Positions 1-8,725 are shown, numbered from the stretch's first letter. The stretch is DNA of 10,991 nucleotides from a candidate division FCPU426 bacterium (GCA_030619365.1 JAUXBQ010000075.1:1-10991); one strand, 5' to 3'. Notes: a model not told the origin generated them from the letters alone. Numbers and translations are program-made.

Positions 1-1
1 G

Positions 2-720
2 ATTCTACTATTGAGTGTGTCCGGGTATAGCCCGTTGATTAAAGGGACCAAAAGGCGCCGCAAAAACATTAACTGGAAAAAGCCGATGCCAAGAAGGAGA
101 ATGCCTGTAGACGACGAAGTTCTGAATTTGGTAGAAGGAAATATCGAGGCGGGCCAAAAGAATCCGAAAATATTATTTGCGAAGTGTAATTCCCAATTAC
201 GGACATTAATGAAATCATATCATGAAACCTCCCAAGGACACCAGATAGGCGCTGCAGCCAAAAGACTTGCGCATGAATTATCACGGCTAAAAGATGATGA
301 GGAATTTAAAAATAAAATGTGGTCTGAAAAGCAGGCGGGAAAATGCAAGCATTTTAAAAAAACATGCATCGTAAACCATCGGGAATTAGAAATGCAAATC
401 CGGGAATATCCTGATGGAACAGTAGTAAGATACCGACCGGCGGAAAATAGTTATAGCATTGAAATAAGAAAGAAAATCTCCTTCCCGTTTAGTCTTGGTA
501 GTATTAAAAGCTACACAACATTGACTGTTATTGCCTGCAAAGTTAATTCCGCGGGTAATCTGATTCCCAAAAGCCCGCGGGACGTGGCAAACCCCTACGA
601 ATTAGATGATTACAAATCCGCGCTTTATCAGAAATTGATGATGGACGAGGGGCATTATTATTTGGCGGTAGCTCGAAAACCCGGCCAGGATATTCAGGAA
701 ATCAAAAGGGAAAGACGTAA
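2..720 (+). other. AT-rich, compositionally distinct N-terminal coding segment of the giant gene
   Basis: This stretch is in frame with the giant gene but is visibly AT-rich (codons such as AAA, GAA, TTA, ATA). From about 720 onward the sequence switches abruptly to GC-rich codons (CTG, GCC, CGC, CAG). The encoded 235 residues are basic and lack membrane segments. The part near residues 130-225 runs YPDGTVVRYRP, an SIEIRKK strand, then KVNSAGNLIPKSP, ANPYELDDY and MMDEGHYYL. To me this resembles the C-terminal toxin modules of polymorphic toxins, but that is recall without a search. The switch could mark an acquired module, a fusion of two genes, or an assembly join. A GTG at 722 is a possible start for the GC-rich part alone, but the ribosome binding site there is poor. 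Confidence 0.55.
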
Positions 721-3700
721 AGTGGGGGAGGCGGGAACCCGGGATGAGATTGGCCACGGCCAGCCCCTGAACCTGCTGGGCGCGGTGCTGGCATTTTTCG
801 TGGGCCTGGGCGTGCTCGGCATCGGGTTCCTGCATCCCCTGGTCATGTTGCTGACAATTCCATATTTCCTGATGAACCTGTCCAAGCTCATGGTGACCTA
901 CCGGCTGTGGCGGGAACTGCCGCCCGGGCAGCGGACCTGGCTCAAATTCGTGGCCGCGTATGATCCGCAAAACGGCCGGGTGATGGACTCCTTCGGAAAT
1001 GTGATGCAGGAAATGCCCTGGGTGGTGAAGGCTCATGATCTGTATGCCCACCGCTGGGTCCAGGGCTTGCTCAAGCTGGTGGGCATTGATATCAGGAAGT
1101 TCCGGCCCAACACCCCGGCGCACCTGTTCTTTAATATTATTATCAGCGAAGTGCTGGCCCACTCCCTGGACCTGCTGGCCGCGCTCTGGGTGATGCTCGC
1201 GCACCTGGCCGAACGTACCCGTGCCGCGGTCCGGCTGAATATTCCGGTGATCGGCGCCCTTCCGGAGACTACGCCGGACGGTGTTCTCAATGAGGTCCTG
1301 CGGTCGTTTGCCGGCGCACTGGAAAAGGCCCGGGGCAAAGAGAAAATCTTTTCCACGCTGCGGACCACCATTCTCCAGCACCTAGGCATCCAGGCCGTGA
1401 ACGTCTACGACCTCCGAACCCAGCCGCAAATGAAATACCGCAGCCTGGCGCGGGAGGGCATGCGCCATCCTTCGAGCGCCCATGACCGGTTCAAACCCTT
1501 GGGCATGGGAAACGAGAAAGCATTTGTGCTGGAAAGCCATGTGGAGGAGCAGGTAGCCGGCGTCTTCGAGAAAACCGGCGATATTCTGCACATTGAGCAA
1601 AGGAACCGCGCTCCGTTCGTGAACCAGAAAGAATTGCTGCGCGACATCGTTGTGTATAGCCGCGCGCCCCGCTGGCTGCGGGCCTGGGGACAGTATCTGG
1701 CCCAAAGTTCCTGGCTTCCACGGCCGGCCGCGAGGTTCCTGGTGTGGATCATCGGCCGGCTGCGTCCCGCCGCCCTGACGCGGGTAAATGAAGCCTTGTG
1801 GATCGTGGTGCGGGGTTCTCAGGGAGAGCCGGCCGGCCTATTCCTGCTTAATAATTGGGGAAGCGACCAGCCGCTTTTCGCTACCGAAAACAAATCCTTC
1901 CAACTGGCCGTGCTGGCCGTGCTCGGCCAGCAGACCCTGGCCGCCTGGCAACACGACGAAAAGACGCGGCAGCTCCGGACTGGTCTGCACTATGTGCAAA
2001 CCGAGGTAAATCAGATGAACGCCACCTATGAAGGCCGCCTGGTTTCCGATGAAATGCGTGAGGCTATTCACAGCTTGCGCTCCGGGCTGGTGCCTCTGGG
2101 CTTTCTGCCGCGACTGATCAAGTCTATAACCTCGACCGAGGCGGCGGACAAGCTGCGGAATGTCTATAAATCCCTGCTGGCCATCACCGGCTCCATGAAC
2201 GAACTTCTGGAAGCCGTGCGCATCGCTGACAGCACCGTTAGCGCCAGCCACCAGGACCTCCAGGCCGAGTCCTTGCGGCAGCGCGTCGCGGACCTGCAGC
2301 CGGACACTACGGCTCCGGCTGTTTCTTTGGACCAGATGCTGCTGGCGTTCTCGCAAAGTCTCTTGGCTTCCAAAACCGAGGACCAGGTATTTTCAGCCGC
2401 TCGCACTGCGCTTGGGCAAGCCATTGGTCGGGACGGCATTGCGGAATTAATCCAGCAGATGACGCAGACGCGGCTGCGGCAACTTACCACGGCGCAGTTC
2501 CTGCGGCAGGAACAGGAACAGCTGTCACAGGCTCTGGGCCGCCTGCGCGGGATCGGCAACCTGCTGGAACAGACGCGGCAGATCCGCTTTAACCTGCTCG
2601 CCGTGCGCCGGATCATAGACACAGTGCAACAGGAACAGATCTCCGCACTGGAAGCGGGACGCATCCCGGCCGCGGACTGGACCAAGGCGCTGGAATACGT
2701 GGATATCCTTCTGTCTCTCATCCACCGCGTCAGTGTTTTCGAGTGGACCTTGAAAAGTGTGCTGCGCAACCAGATGCCCGAGGTCAGGCCCTTGGACATG
2801 GCCAAGAGTGTGAACCGGGCCGTGGCCAGCGCCCGACCCCTGTTGCCGAACCTGAACCTGAACCTGCAGATCAATGCCGAGGGGCCGCTGGTGGCCCGCG
2901 TAAGCCCCTATAAATTGGAATATACGCTGGTGCACGAAGGCTTGTACAACGCACTCAAGTACGGAGCCTCGCAGGTCAAGGTAAGCGTGGACCGCGAAGG
3001 CGAGGAGGTGGTCATCCGCCTGAGGGACAACGGACAGGGTTTGACGCCCGAACGTCTGCGCGAAATCCAAGCGGCCGTTACGCAGGGCCAGGCGCTGGCG
3101 CCGGACACCAGTGTGCCGGCCGGCATGTCCCGCGGCATCGGCCTGCCGGAGATGGCGCGTACCCTCCACCTCGTGGGCGGCAGCCTGGAGGTGTCCAGCG
3201 CGGGGGCCGGCCAGGGCACTACCGTGGCTTTCCGCCTGCCGCTAGCGCCCGAGGAAAAGGCGGCCGAGCCCCAAGCCTTCGAAGCTATTCAGGAGGCTTT
3301 AAATTCCGCCACGCCCGGGCCGCGCCTGCTGCAGTTGATCAGCAAACAACGCATCTTCGAAGTCATCCCTGAAATCGAGGGTCTGGAAACCATTCGCGGC
3401 GGCGTGGCTTGGGAGAATCGCGATATGCTGGAATTCACCCGCAGCCTGCTGGAGACCTTGGACCACCTCAAGCGCCTGGCCGCCCAGCCGGGCACTGGGC
3501 CAGGCAGTCTCAATGCTTCCTGGCAGGCCCTGCGGCAATCAGCCCGGCCGCAAGAGGAGCTCAAAAATGAGCAAGTGCAGTCCTGGGTGAACCTCTATCG
3601 CCATGTGGCCGCGGACCCGCAGCGGGAAAAGCTGTTATGGCTCGTGGGCCTGGTGCTCATGAGCGGGAAAGCCGAAGCCGAACTGCCCGAAGAACGTTAC

Positions 3701-6700
3701 CTGCTTACCGCAATTACAGCCCAGAACATCGTCGCCCAGTACAATCGCATCACCGGGGAAGCGCTGGACGAGAGGCTGGCCCAGAAAATCGTCCGGTATT
3801 ACGCTCTTATAGGCGACTATACCATGCGCGAACTTCCGCTTGAGGCAGTGGCCGAGATCTTCGAACGCGAGGAATTCACCAGCGAGGACGTGGCTCTGCT
3901 GGCCCTGTTGTCGCTGGCCGTGATCCAAAATGTGGGCCCTCGCGGCCACCTCCACCGCTCCAATCTGCAAACCGTGCTGGACACGTTTACCTCGCTCGGA
4001 AACTTCCGCCGCAGCCAACAACTGATCCGGGAGCCTTGCGCGGACCTCCGTTTCCAGGCCTGGTCCCTGGGCGAGGAGCTGCCCGTGCCTCGAACGCCTG
4101 TTGAGGCCCAAAACCGGAGCGTCGAGATCCAGCGCGCCGTGGAGGATCTCGAACTGAAGCAAGACCCAGGGGCTTATAAGTCCTGGCTGCAATTTCTTAA
4201 TGAGGTCTTTTTTTATCATTCTTATTTTCTATTCAACTCCCTGTCACCCCGCGCCCTGGCCCGCCTGCTGTACATCGTATGGCAGTTGGGGGAGAGTAGC
4301 GCCGCGCGCTGGGTAATCTTCGACACGGACCGGATTCCGGCCGGCCTGCAAACTAACCTGGAAACCACCTCCTGGCAGGACTTGAAACAGCAGTTGGCCC
4401 AGGCCCGGCAGGAGCTGAAGGAACGGCAAAAAACGAATTTACTGGGCTTCGCGTTTTCCCTCCACGAGGACCAGCTGCTGGCGCGGTTGTCGCCCGGAAG
4501 TCGCGACCGCTGGGTGGAAGCCAGGCCGGAAGACCGCAAATCCCGGGGCAGCGACCTGCGCGTATCCATAACCAATGCCGTCTTGTCCCTGGCCGCCGTG
4601 GTCGCGGTTGGGATCGGGTTTTCGCTGTTTCTCTCCCCGGACGCCTGGTTGAACCTGGTTTCCTGGGCCGGGCCCGTTGCCGGGCTGGCTCTGGTCGTGA
4701 ATTACGCGCCCCGGTTGTGGTATGTCTGGCGTCTGGTCCGCGGGCAGGCCCCGGCGGAACTGAAAGAGGCCACGATCAATAAACAGCTCGAGGGCCTGAT
4801 CGAAAACATCGAGCGACGCGGCGGATTGCCGGTTGGGTATGAGCGTCCCGCCTTTCAGGTGTTGCCTTCGCAATCCTGGTGGTCCCTCCTGTTACGCGGC
4901 GTGCGCGTAAGCCGCGGCCGCGACCACGTCGTAAGCCTGCATCCCAAATTTTTATCCCTGCCGGTTTTCACCCAATTTACCATCCTTATATATATGATAC
5001 ATAAAGCCCAAGGCCGAGGCCACTGGCGTGCCACCGGGCATAAGCTTGTTTCCTACTTTCGCAACCTGCTGGGAGTTCATATTCTCGTCAATCTGCAGGC
5101 GCCGCTCGCCGCTTCCTGGCGCGCCTGGGTCCAAGCCCGGATCAGGGCCGCGCGCAAGCTGGCATTCCGTCTTACGCAGCGAGGCCGGCCGGTCAGGCTA
5201 TATGTTGATTTCAATGAGACAATTTCCCAACCCAGGTCCAAACAATCCCAGAGCCTGCGTGATATCGTGGCCCGGTCCATTTCCTCGCCCGAGCGGCGCG
5301 AAGCTTTTATAAATGCTTATAACCGGGCCCGGGCGCGGTTTGACCGGGAACTGACCCAGGAAGCGTACCGCAATTATTATGCGGTTCTGGCTGGGCACAT
5401 GACCCTGGAACACGCGCAAGAGCGTTCCGCGTCCTGGGAACTCAATGAGAACTTTCTGGAGACTATCCGGCGCCTGCAGGCGGCCACGGGCAGCCAGAAG
5501 GTTGAAATTGTGGTGGTCAGCCGCAGCGGCGAGCAGGCCTTGCACCAGTTCTTCCAGCGGCCTGAGATTGCACAGCGCCTGGCCAATGCGTCCATTCGGG
5601 TAAACGCCATCAAAGGAAATCGCTTGGTTTTTAATCCGCAGGGCGTCTTTACGGGCGAGATCATCGAGGACGTCAGCCAGCCCATGATCGCGGACAATAA
5701 GCAGGAATTCATCCCCGCGGACGGATTGTTCCTGGGCGACCACAAAGACAGCCTGCACGCTTACCGGCATTTTGTGAATGTGAACGAAAACGGTAATCTT
5801 GACGCGGTGGCCGATACCTGGATCCGGGAACAACTCTCAGCGCGGCGACTGCTCAGTTGGCGAGGCGTCCGGGCTTGGCTCAGCCTGCGCTGGGATGTTT
5901 TGTGGGGCAGCCCGGCCTGGCGGCAGGACGCGCGGGCCAGCCAATCCTTCCGTAACTTGACAAAAGCCAGCGAACTGGTTACACCCGAAGCCCGGGAACT
6001 AATTATCACCTCATTGCAGGGAATACTGCAAAAGCACCAGGCAACCATGGATGACATCCGCGAGGTAGAAGAAATTTCCAACAACTGGTCGGCCCGGCTG
6101 GAAAACAAGGCCGAGCAAGCCGCGCTGGAACTGCGGCAGGAAGTCCAAAACATCACGCGCCTGGATCTGAATGATGTACCGGACGCTCTGAAACCGGCTT
6201 TTTGGGACTGGGTTTTGCTTACCTTGCTGGCGCGTCACGACCAGGGGTTCACCTTTGGCCATTCTTGGGAGGTCGGGAACCTGGCGGCGGACATGGCCTG
6301 GGTGTACGGACGGGTCAACCGTGAGGCCGAGTACCCCGCGGAAATGATTGAATTGTTCCGGCGCGGAGGCTGGTTGCATGACGCCGGCAAGCTGCTCCTG
6401 CCCCCCAGCCTGCTATTGAACTCGAATACGCTCAACCAACGGGAGAAATCCCTGTTGCGAACCCACGCCCGGCTGGGAGAGGTTCTACTGGGCGCTTTTG
6501 GCTACCGCCCGGAAATTCTACAGGGGACCAATCACCATGAATGGCTGAACGGCATGGGATACCCGCGCGGCCTGCACCACACGGATATCACGGAAATCAG
6601 CCGAGCCATCACCGTGGCCGATACTTTCCGCGCCATGGTGGAAAGAACCAGGGTCGGCCATCGCCTGTCTGATATTCTGGGCGACTTGCTGATATATGCC

Positions 6701-8725
6701 ACTAATAACCTGCCGCGCTACGATGCGCGCTGGGTTGCGACCCTGGGCCAGGTCGCGCGTCGCCGGGCCCACGCCCGGGGCACGGAAGTATTTTACACGC
6801 GCGTCGACAGGCAAGACAAACCTGGGCCCGGCGGCTGGCTGACCGTGGCGCCGATCCGCATTTTACTGCAGACCTTGGGCGCGGCCGTGGCCGGCGTGCT
6901 GTTCGGGTTCTGGATTTTCCAGGATCCGGCGCTGTCCTCCCTGACCGTGGCGGGCGCGGCCGGCGGCCTGTCCCTCGCCGCCATTCACCTGCACCGGCTG
7001 CTGCTGCGGCAACGGCTGGCGCGGTCAAAGCTGCCGGCCCTGACCCGGGAAATGCTGGAGAGCCAACGCGAAGCGCTGCTGGGCTACCTGGAAGCCCAAG
7101 GCGGGCTGCCAGCCGCGTACCGGGCAACGGACATCCGTTTTGACGTACTCCCGCAAACCGGCCGTCTACACTGGTGGCAGCGGATGCGGCTGGGCCAGGG
7201 CGAACAAGTCGGGAACCGCTACGAGGTGCGCGTGCACCCCAATGCCAATGCCTTGTCCCTGCCGGAACTGGCCTTGATCATCCGGCATGAGTTGTGGGAA
7301 GCGTATACAGGCAGCCACGCGCGGGCCACCTGGTCGGAATTGTTCCACCATTGGTTCGGGACCGCGCGGCGCGCGTTCAGTCCGGCGGCGGTCAGCGTAC
7401 GTCCTGCCATCCCGGTCCCGGAAATGGCCGTGGAACCCGCAGCCCGGCCCCTGGGTTTGGGACGTGAAATAACCACGGAGATTCCCAAAGTCATTGCGGC
7501 CATGCAGTCCACCCGCGCGCTGGTGGCCCGGCCCAATGAATCCTTCTTCCCGCGGGCCTCCCGAGTCCAGCGCGCGTTCCGGTATGTACTGCGTTCTCTG
7601 GCCTTCCGGTCCGGCCGCTTGGGGTTTGCGAATTTCCGGCAACGCTTGCCCCTGGAAACGCTTACAGGCGTTCTCAGCACGGGGATCGCCGTGTTCCGGG
7701 CAGGCGTACTGCTGGCCATCCGCTTTCAGCCCGCGCGGGGGATTCAGCTCGATTCCGCGCAACCGGAGCTGCAACAACTGCTGCTGGAAAACGGTCTGCC
7801 GGACCAAACCGCCGTGCGCCTGGCAGCCGGCCGGGGCTTACGCCTGAACACGTTTCACGTGGCCGCGCTGAACAAAGACAATCGCGAGTTGTTACAGGGG
7901 ATGGAACGCTGGATCGGCGGCCTGCGCCAGGAAACCGGGCAGACTATATTATATGTACCGGAATTCCTGCTGGCCTCCTTGCTGGCCGGGCCGCCGGCCG
8001 GAAAGATGTCCGCCCTGCAACGAATCGGAAGGCAAGGCCAATACCAGGCCTACCAATACTGGCTCGGATTGCTGGTCAGCCGGCATGCGGCCGCGTATCA
8101 AAATCAAACTCGCCTGGACCTGGTACTCAGCGCGCTGCAAGCCCAACGCGACGGTCAAGACGCCTGGCCGGAATTCAATTTGCGCGCCATGACCACCACG
8201 CTGCGGATTTCGCGCTATCTGCCCAGTCCGATCCGATCCGCGGTCCATGCCTATTGGCTGCGCCGGAATCCGACCAGCACCCTGAACTTAGCGCTGGGAT
8301 CCGACACTTCGGTTCTGGCGCAGGAGCTCCGGAATCCGGGCAGCGGCGTGGAACAGGCCTACCGGCTTTACTCGCAGGTTCAAAACCCGGCCACTTTGCG
8401 CCTCTGGTTGTCCGCGCTGGCCGGATTCCTGAGAGACCAGGTTCCGGGCCTGACCCACGACCAGCAGGTCGCTGCCCTGGACACGCTGGCCCGCCTCACC
8501 ATGCTGCCGGATCTGCGCGGCCGGACGGTCGGGCATTGGTTGGCCGGGACCCGGGGCCTGGAAAGCCGCGCGCTCATAGTCCCGGAAATAGTGTTCCAGC
8601 CCGGACTGCGCAAAATCTGGAGAGTTCTCCGTGATATGCTGCGTCCGCTCCCGGCCGTGATCGACCCGCAGCCCGAGGATATCCGGCCGCACCGCCTGTG
8701 GCGCATGCCGGGCCGCGCCGCGTAA
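2..8725 (+). CDS. Giant multidomain membrane signalling protein (GAF / HATPase_c / degenerate HD / HAD / HD-GYP / peptidase-like), 5' end uncertain
   Basis: The frame has no stop before TAA at 8723-8725. It is open to the left edge and the first possible start (TTG at 11) has no ribosome binding site, so the gene probably begins upstream. Residues below are numbered from that TTG. Residues 1-230 are AT-rich and basic. Residues 252-296 form a membrane hairpin and 376-402 are hydrophobic. Residues 430-648 are GAF-like. A HisKA-like helix has H687 in IHSLRSGLVPLG. HATPase_c spans 965-1085, with N-box HEGLYNALKYG at 975, DNGQGLT at 1006 and GMSRGIGLPE at 1038. Residues 1105-1330 resemble the GlnD HD domain without its metal ligands. 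Membrane hairpins start near 1523 and 2281, each followed by a peptidase-like module. HAD motifs are D1733, S1837 and GDHKD at 1909. HD-GYP has H2084, HDAGK at 2123 and HHEWLNGMGYP at 2175. Residues 2456-2904 are unrecognised. The likely role is envelope sensing coupled to cyclic-di-GMP hydrolysis; this is inference. No terminator separates it from the rplM promoter. Confidence 0.9.
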   Translation: MLLLSVSGYSPLIKGTKRRRKNINWKKPMPRRRMPVDDEVLNLVEGNIEAGQKNPKILFAKCNSQLRTLMKSYHETSQGHQIGAAAKRLAHELSRLKDDEEFKNKMWSEKQAGKCKHFKKTCIVNHRELEMQIREYPDGTVVRYRPAENSYSIEIRKKISFPFSLGSIKSYTTLTVIACKVNSAGNLIPKSPRDVANPYELDDYKSALYQKLMMDEGHYYLAVARKPGQDIQEIKRERRKVGEAGTRDEIGHGQPLNLLGAVLAFFVGLGVLGIGFLHPLVMLLTIPYFLMNLSKLMVTYRLWRELPPGQRTWLKFVAAYDPQNGRVMDSFGNVMQEMPWVVKAHDLYAHRWVQGLLKLVGIDIRKFRPNTPAHLFFNIIISEVLAHSLDLLAALWVMLAHLAERTRAAVRLNIPVIGALPETTPDGVLNEVLRSFAGALEKARGKEKIFSTLRTTILQHLGIQAVNVYDLRTQPQMKYRSLAREGMRHPSSAHDRFKPLGMGNEKAFVLESHVEEQVAGVFEKTGDILHIEQRNRAPFVNQKELLRDIVVYSRAPRWLRAWGQYLAQSSWLPRPAARFLVWIIGRLRPAALTRVNEALWIVVRGSQGEPAGLFLLNNWGSDQPLFATENKSFQLAVLAVLGQQTLAAWQHDEKTRQLRTGLHYVQTEVNQMNATYEGRLVSDEMREAIHSLRSGLVPLGFLPRLIKSITSTEAADKLRNVYKSLLAITGSMNELLEAVRIADSTVSASHQDLQAESLRQRVADLQPDTTAPAVSLDQMLLAFSQSLLASKTEDQVFSAARTALGQAIGRDGIAELIQQMTQTRLRQLTTAQFLRQEQEQLSQALGRLRGIGNLLEQTRQIRFNLLAVRRIIDTVQQEQISALEAGRIPAADWTKALEYVDILLSLIHRVSVFEWTLKSVLRNQMPEVRPLDMAKSVNRAVASARPLLPNLNLNLQINAEGPLVARVSPYKLEYTLVHEGLYNALKYGASQVKVSVDREGEEVVIRLRDNGQGLTPERLREIQAAVTQGQALAPDTSVPAGMSRGIGLPEMARTLHLVGGSLEVSSAGAGQGTTVAFRLPLAPEEKAAEPQAFEAIQEALNSATPGPRLLQLISKQRIFEVIPEIEGLETIRGGVAWENRDMLEFTRSLLETLDHLKRLAAQPGTGPGSLNASWQALRQSARPQEELKNEQVQSWVNLYRHVAADPQREKLLWLVGLVLMSGKAEAELPEERYLLTAITAQNIVAQYNRITGEALDERLAQKIVRYYALIGDYTMRELPLEAVAEIFEREEFTSEDVALLALLSLAVIQNVGPRGHLHRSNLQTVLDTFTSLGNFRRSQQLIREPCADLRFQAWSLGEELPVPRTPVEAQNRSVEIQRAVEDLELKQDPGAYKSWLQFLNEVFFYHSYFLFNSLSPRALARLLYIVWQLGESSAARWVIFDTDRIPAGLQTNLETTSWQDLKQQLAQARQELKERQKTNLLGFAFSLHEDQLLARLSPGSRDRWVEARPEDRKSRGSDLRVSITNAVLSLAAVVAVGIGFSLFLSPDAWLNLVSWAGPVAGLALVVNYAPRLWYVWRLVRGQAPAELKEATINKQLEGLIENIERRGGLPVGYERPAFQVLPSQSWWSLLLRGVRVSRGRDHVVSLHPKFLSLPVFTQFTILIYMIHKAQGRGHWRATGHKLVSYFRNLLGVHILVNLQAPLAASWRAWVQARIRAARKLAFRLTQRGRPVRLYVDFNETISQPRSKQSQSLRDIVARSISSPERREAFINAYNRARARFDRELTQEAYRNYYAVLAGHMTLEHAQERSASWELNENFLETIRRLQAATGSQKVEIVVVSRSGEQALHQFFQRPEIAQRLANASIRVNAIKGNRLVFNPQGVFTGEIIEDVSQPMIADNKQEFIPADGLFLGDHKDSLHAYRHFVNVNENGNLDAVADTWIREQLSARRLLSWRGVRAWLSLRWDVLWGSPAWRQDARASQSFRNLTKASELVTPEARELIITSLQGILQKHQATMDDIREVEEISNNWSARLENKAEQAALELRQEVQNITRLDLNDVPDALKPAFWDWVLLTLLARHDQGFTFGHSWEVGNLAADMAWVYGRVNREAEYPAEMIELFRRGGWLHDAGKLLLPPSLLLNSNTLNQREKSLLRTHARLGEVLLGAFGYRPEILQGTNHHEWLNGMGYPRGLHHTDITEISRAITVADTFRAMVERTRVGHRLSDILGDLLIYATNNLPRYDARWVATLGQVARRRAHARGTEVFYTRVDRQDKPGPGGWLTVAPIRILLQTLGAAVAGVLFGFWIFQDPALSSLTVAGAAGGLSLAAIHLHRLLLRQRLARSKLPALTREMLESQREALLGYLEAQGGLPAAYRATDIRFDVLPQTGRLHWWQRMRLGQGEQVGNRYEVRVHPNANALSLPELALIIRHELWEAYTGSHARATWSELFHHWFGTARRAFSPAAVSVRPAIPVPEMAVEPAARPLGLGREITTEIPKVIAAMQSTRALVARPNESFFPRASRVQRAFRYVLRSLAFRSGRLGFANFRQRLPLETLTGVLSTGIAVFRAGVLLAIRFQPARGIQLDSAQPELQQLLLENGLPDQTAVRLAAGRGLRLNTFHVAALNKDNRELLQGMERWIGGLRQETGQTILYVPEFLLASLLAGPPAGKMSALQRIGRQGQYQAYQYWLGLLVSRHAAAYQNQTRLDLVLSALQAQRDGQDAWPEFNLRAMTTTLRISRYLPSPIRSAVHAYWLRRNPTSTLNLALGSDTSVLAQELRNPGSGVEQAYRLYSQVQNPATLRLWLSALAGFLRDQVPGLTHDQQVAALDTLARLTMLPDLRGRTVGHWLAGTRGLESRALIVPEIVFQPGLRKIWRVLRDMLRPLPAVIDPQPEDIRPHRLWRMPGRAA
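4577..5080 (+). repeat. Protein-level repeat copy 1: membrane hairpin plus decayed peptidase-like module
   Basis: Residues about 1523-1690 of the giant protein carry two hydrophobic helices, then a GGLPVGYERPAFQVLP segment, VVSLHPKFLSLP, and IYMIHKAQGRGHWRAT. The same order occurs in copy 2 (6851-7375). Aligned on HWRAT/HARAT, the HE pair of copy 2 is replaced here by Tyr1661-Met1662, while His1671 is kept. This copy therefore looks catalytically dead. Confidence 0.6.
6851..7375 (+). repeat. Protein-level repeat copy 2: membrane hairpin plus HE-containing peptidase-like module
   Basis: Residues about 2281-2455 contain two hydrophobic helices, then QGGLPAAYRATDIRFDVLP, RVHPNANALSLPELAL and IIRHELWEAYTGSHARAT. 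His2426-Glu2427 followed by His2436 has the look of a zinc-binding HE...H helix, although the spacing is longer than HEXXH. The segment is collinear with copy 1 upstream in the same protein. The proteolytic role is inferred from the motif only. Confidence 0.6.

Noticed and set aside
252..1220. Third copy of the membrane-hairpin/peptidase-like module near residues 252-410
   Set aside because: A membrane hairpin followed by NIIISEVLAHSLDLLA is suggestive, but the GGLP, VLP and HPxxxxLSLP landmarks of the two good copies are missing.
602..8706. Many long open frames on the minus strand and in other plus frames inside the giant gene
   Set aside because: They are shadows caused by GC-rich codons: no recognisable domains, rich in Arg/Gly/Pro/Ala, and no ribosome binding sites, while the plus-strand frame has clear domain motifs throughout.
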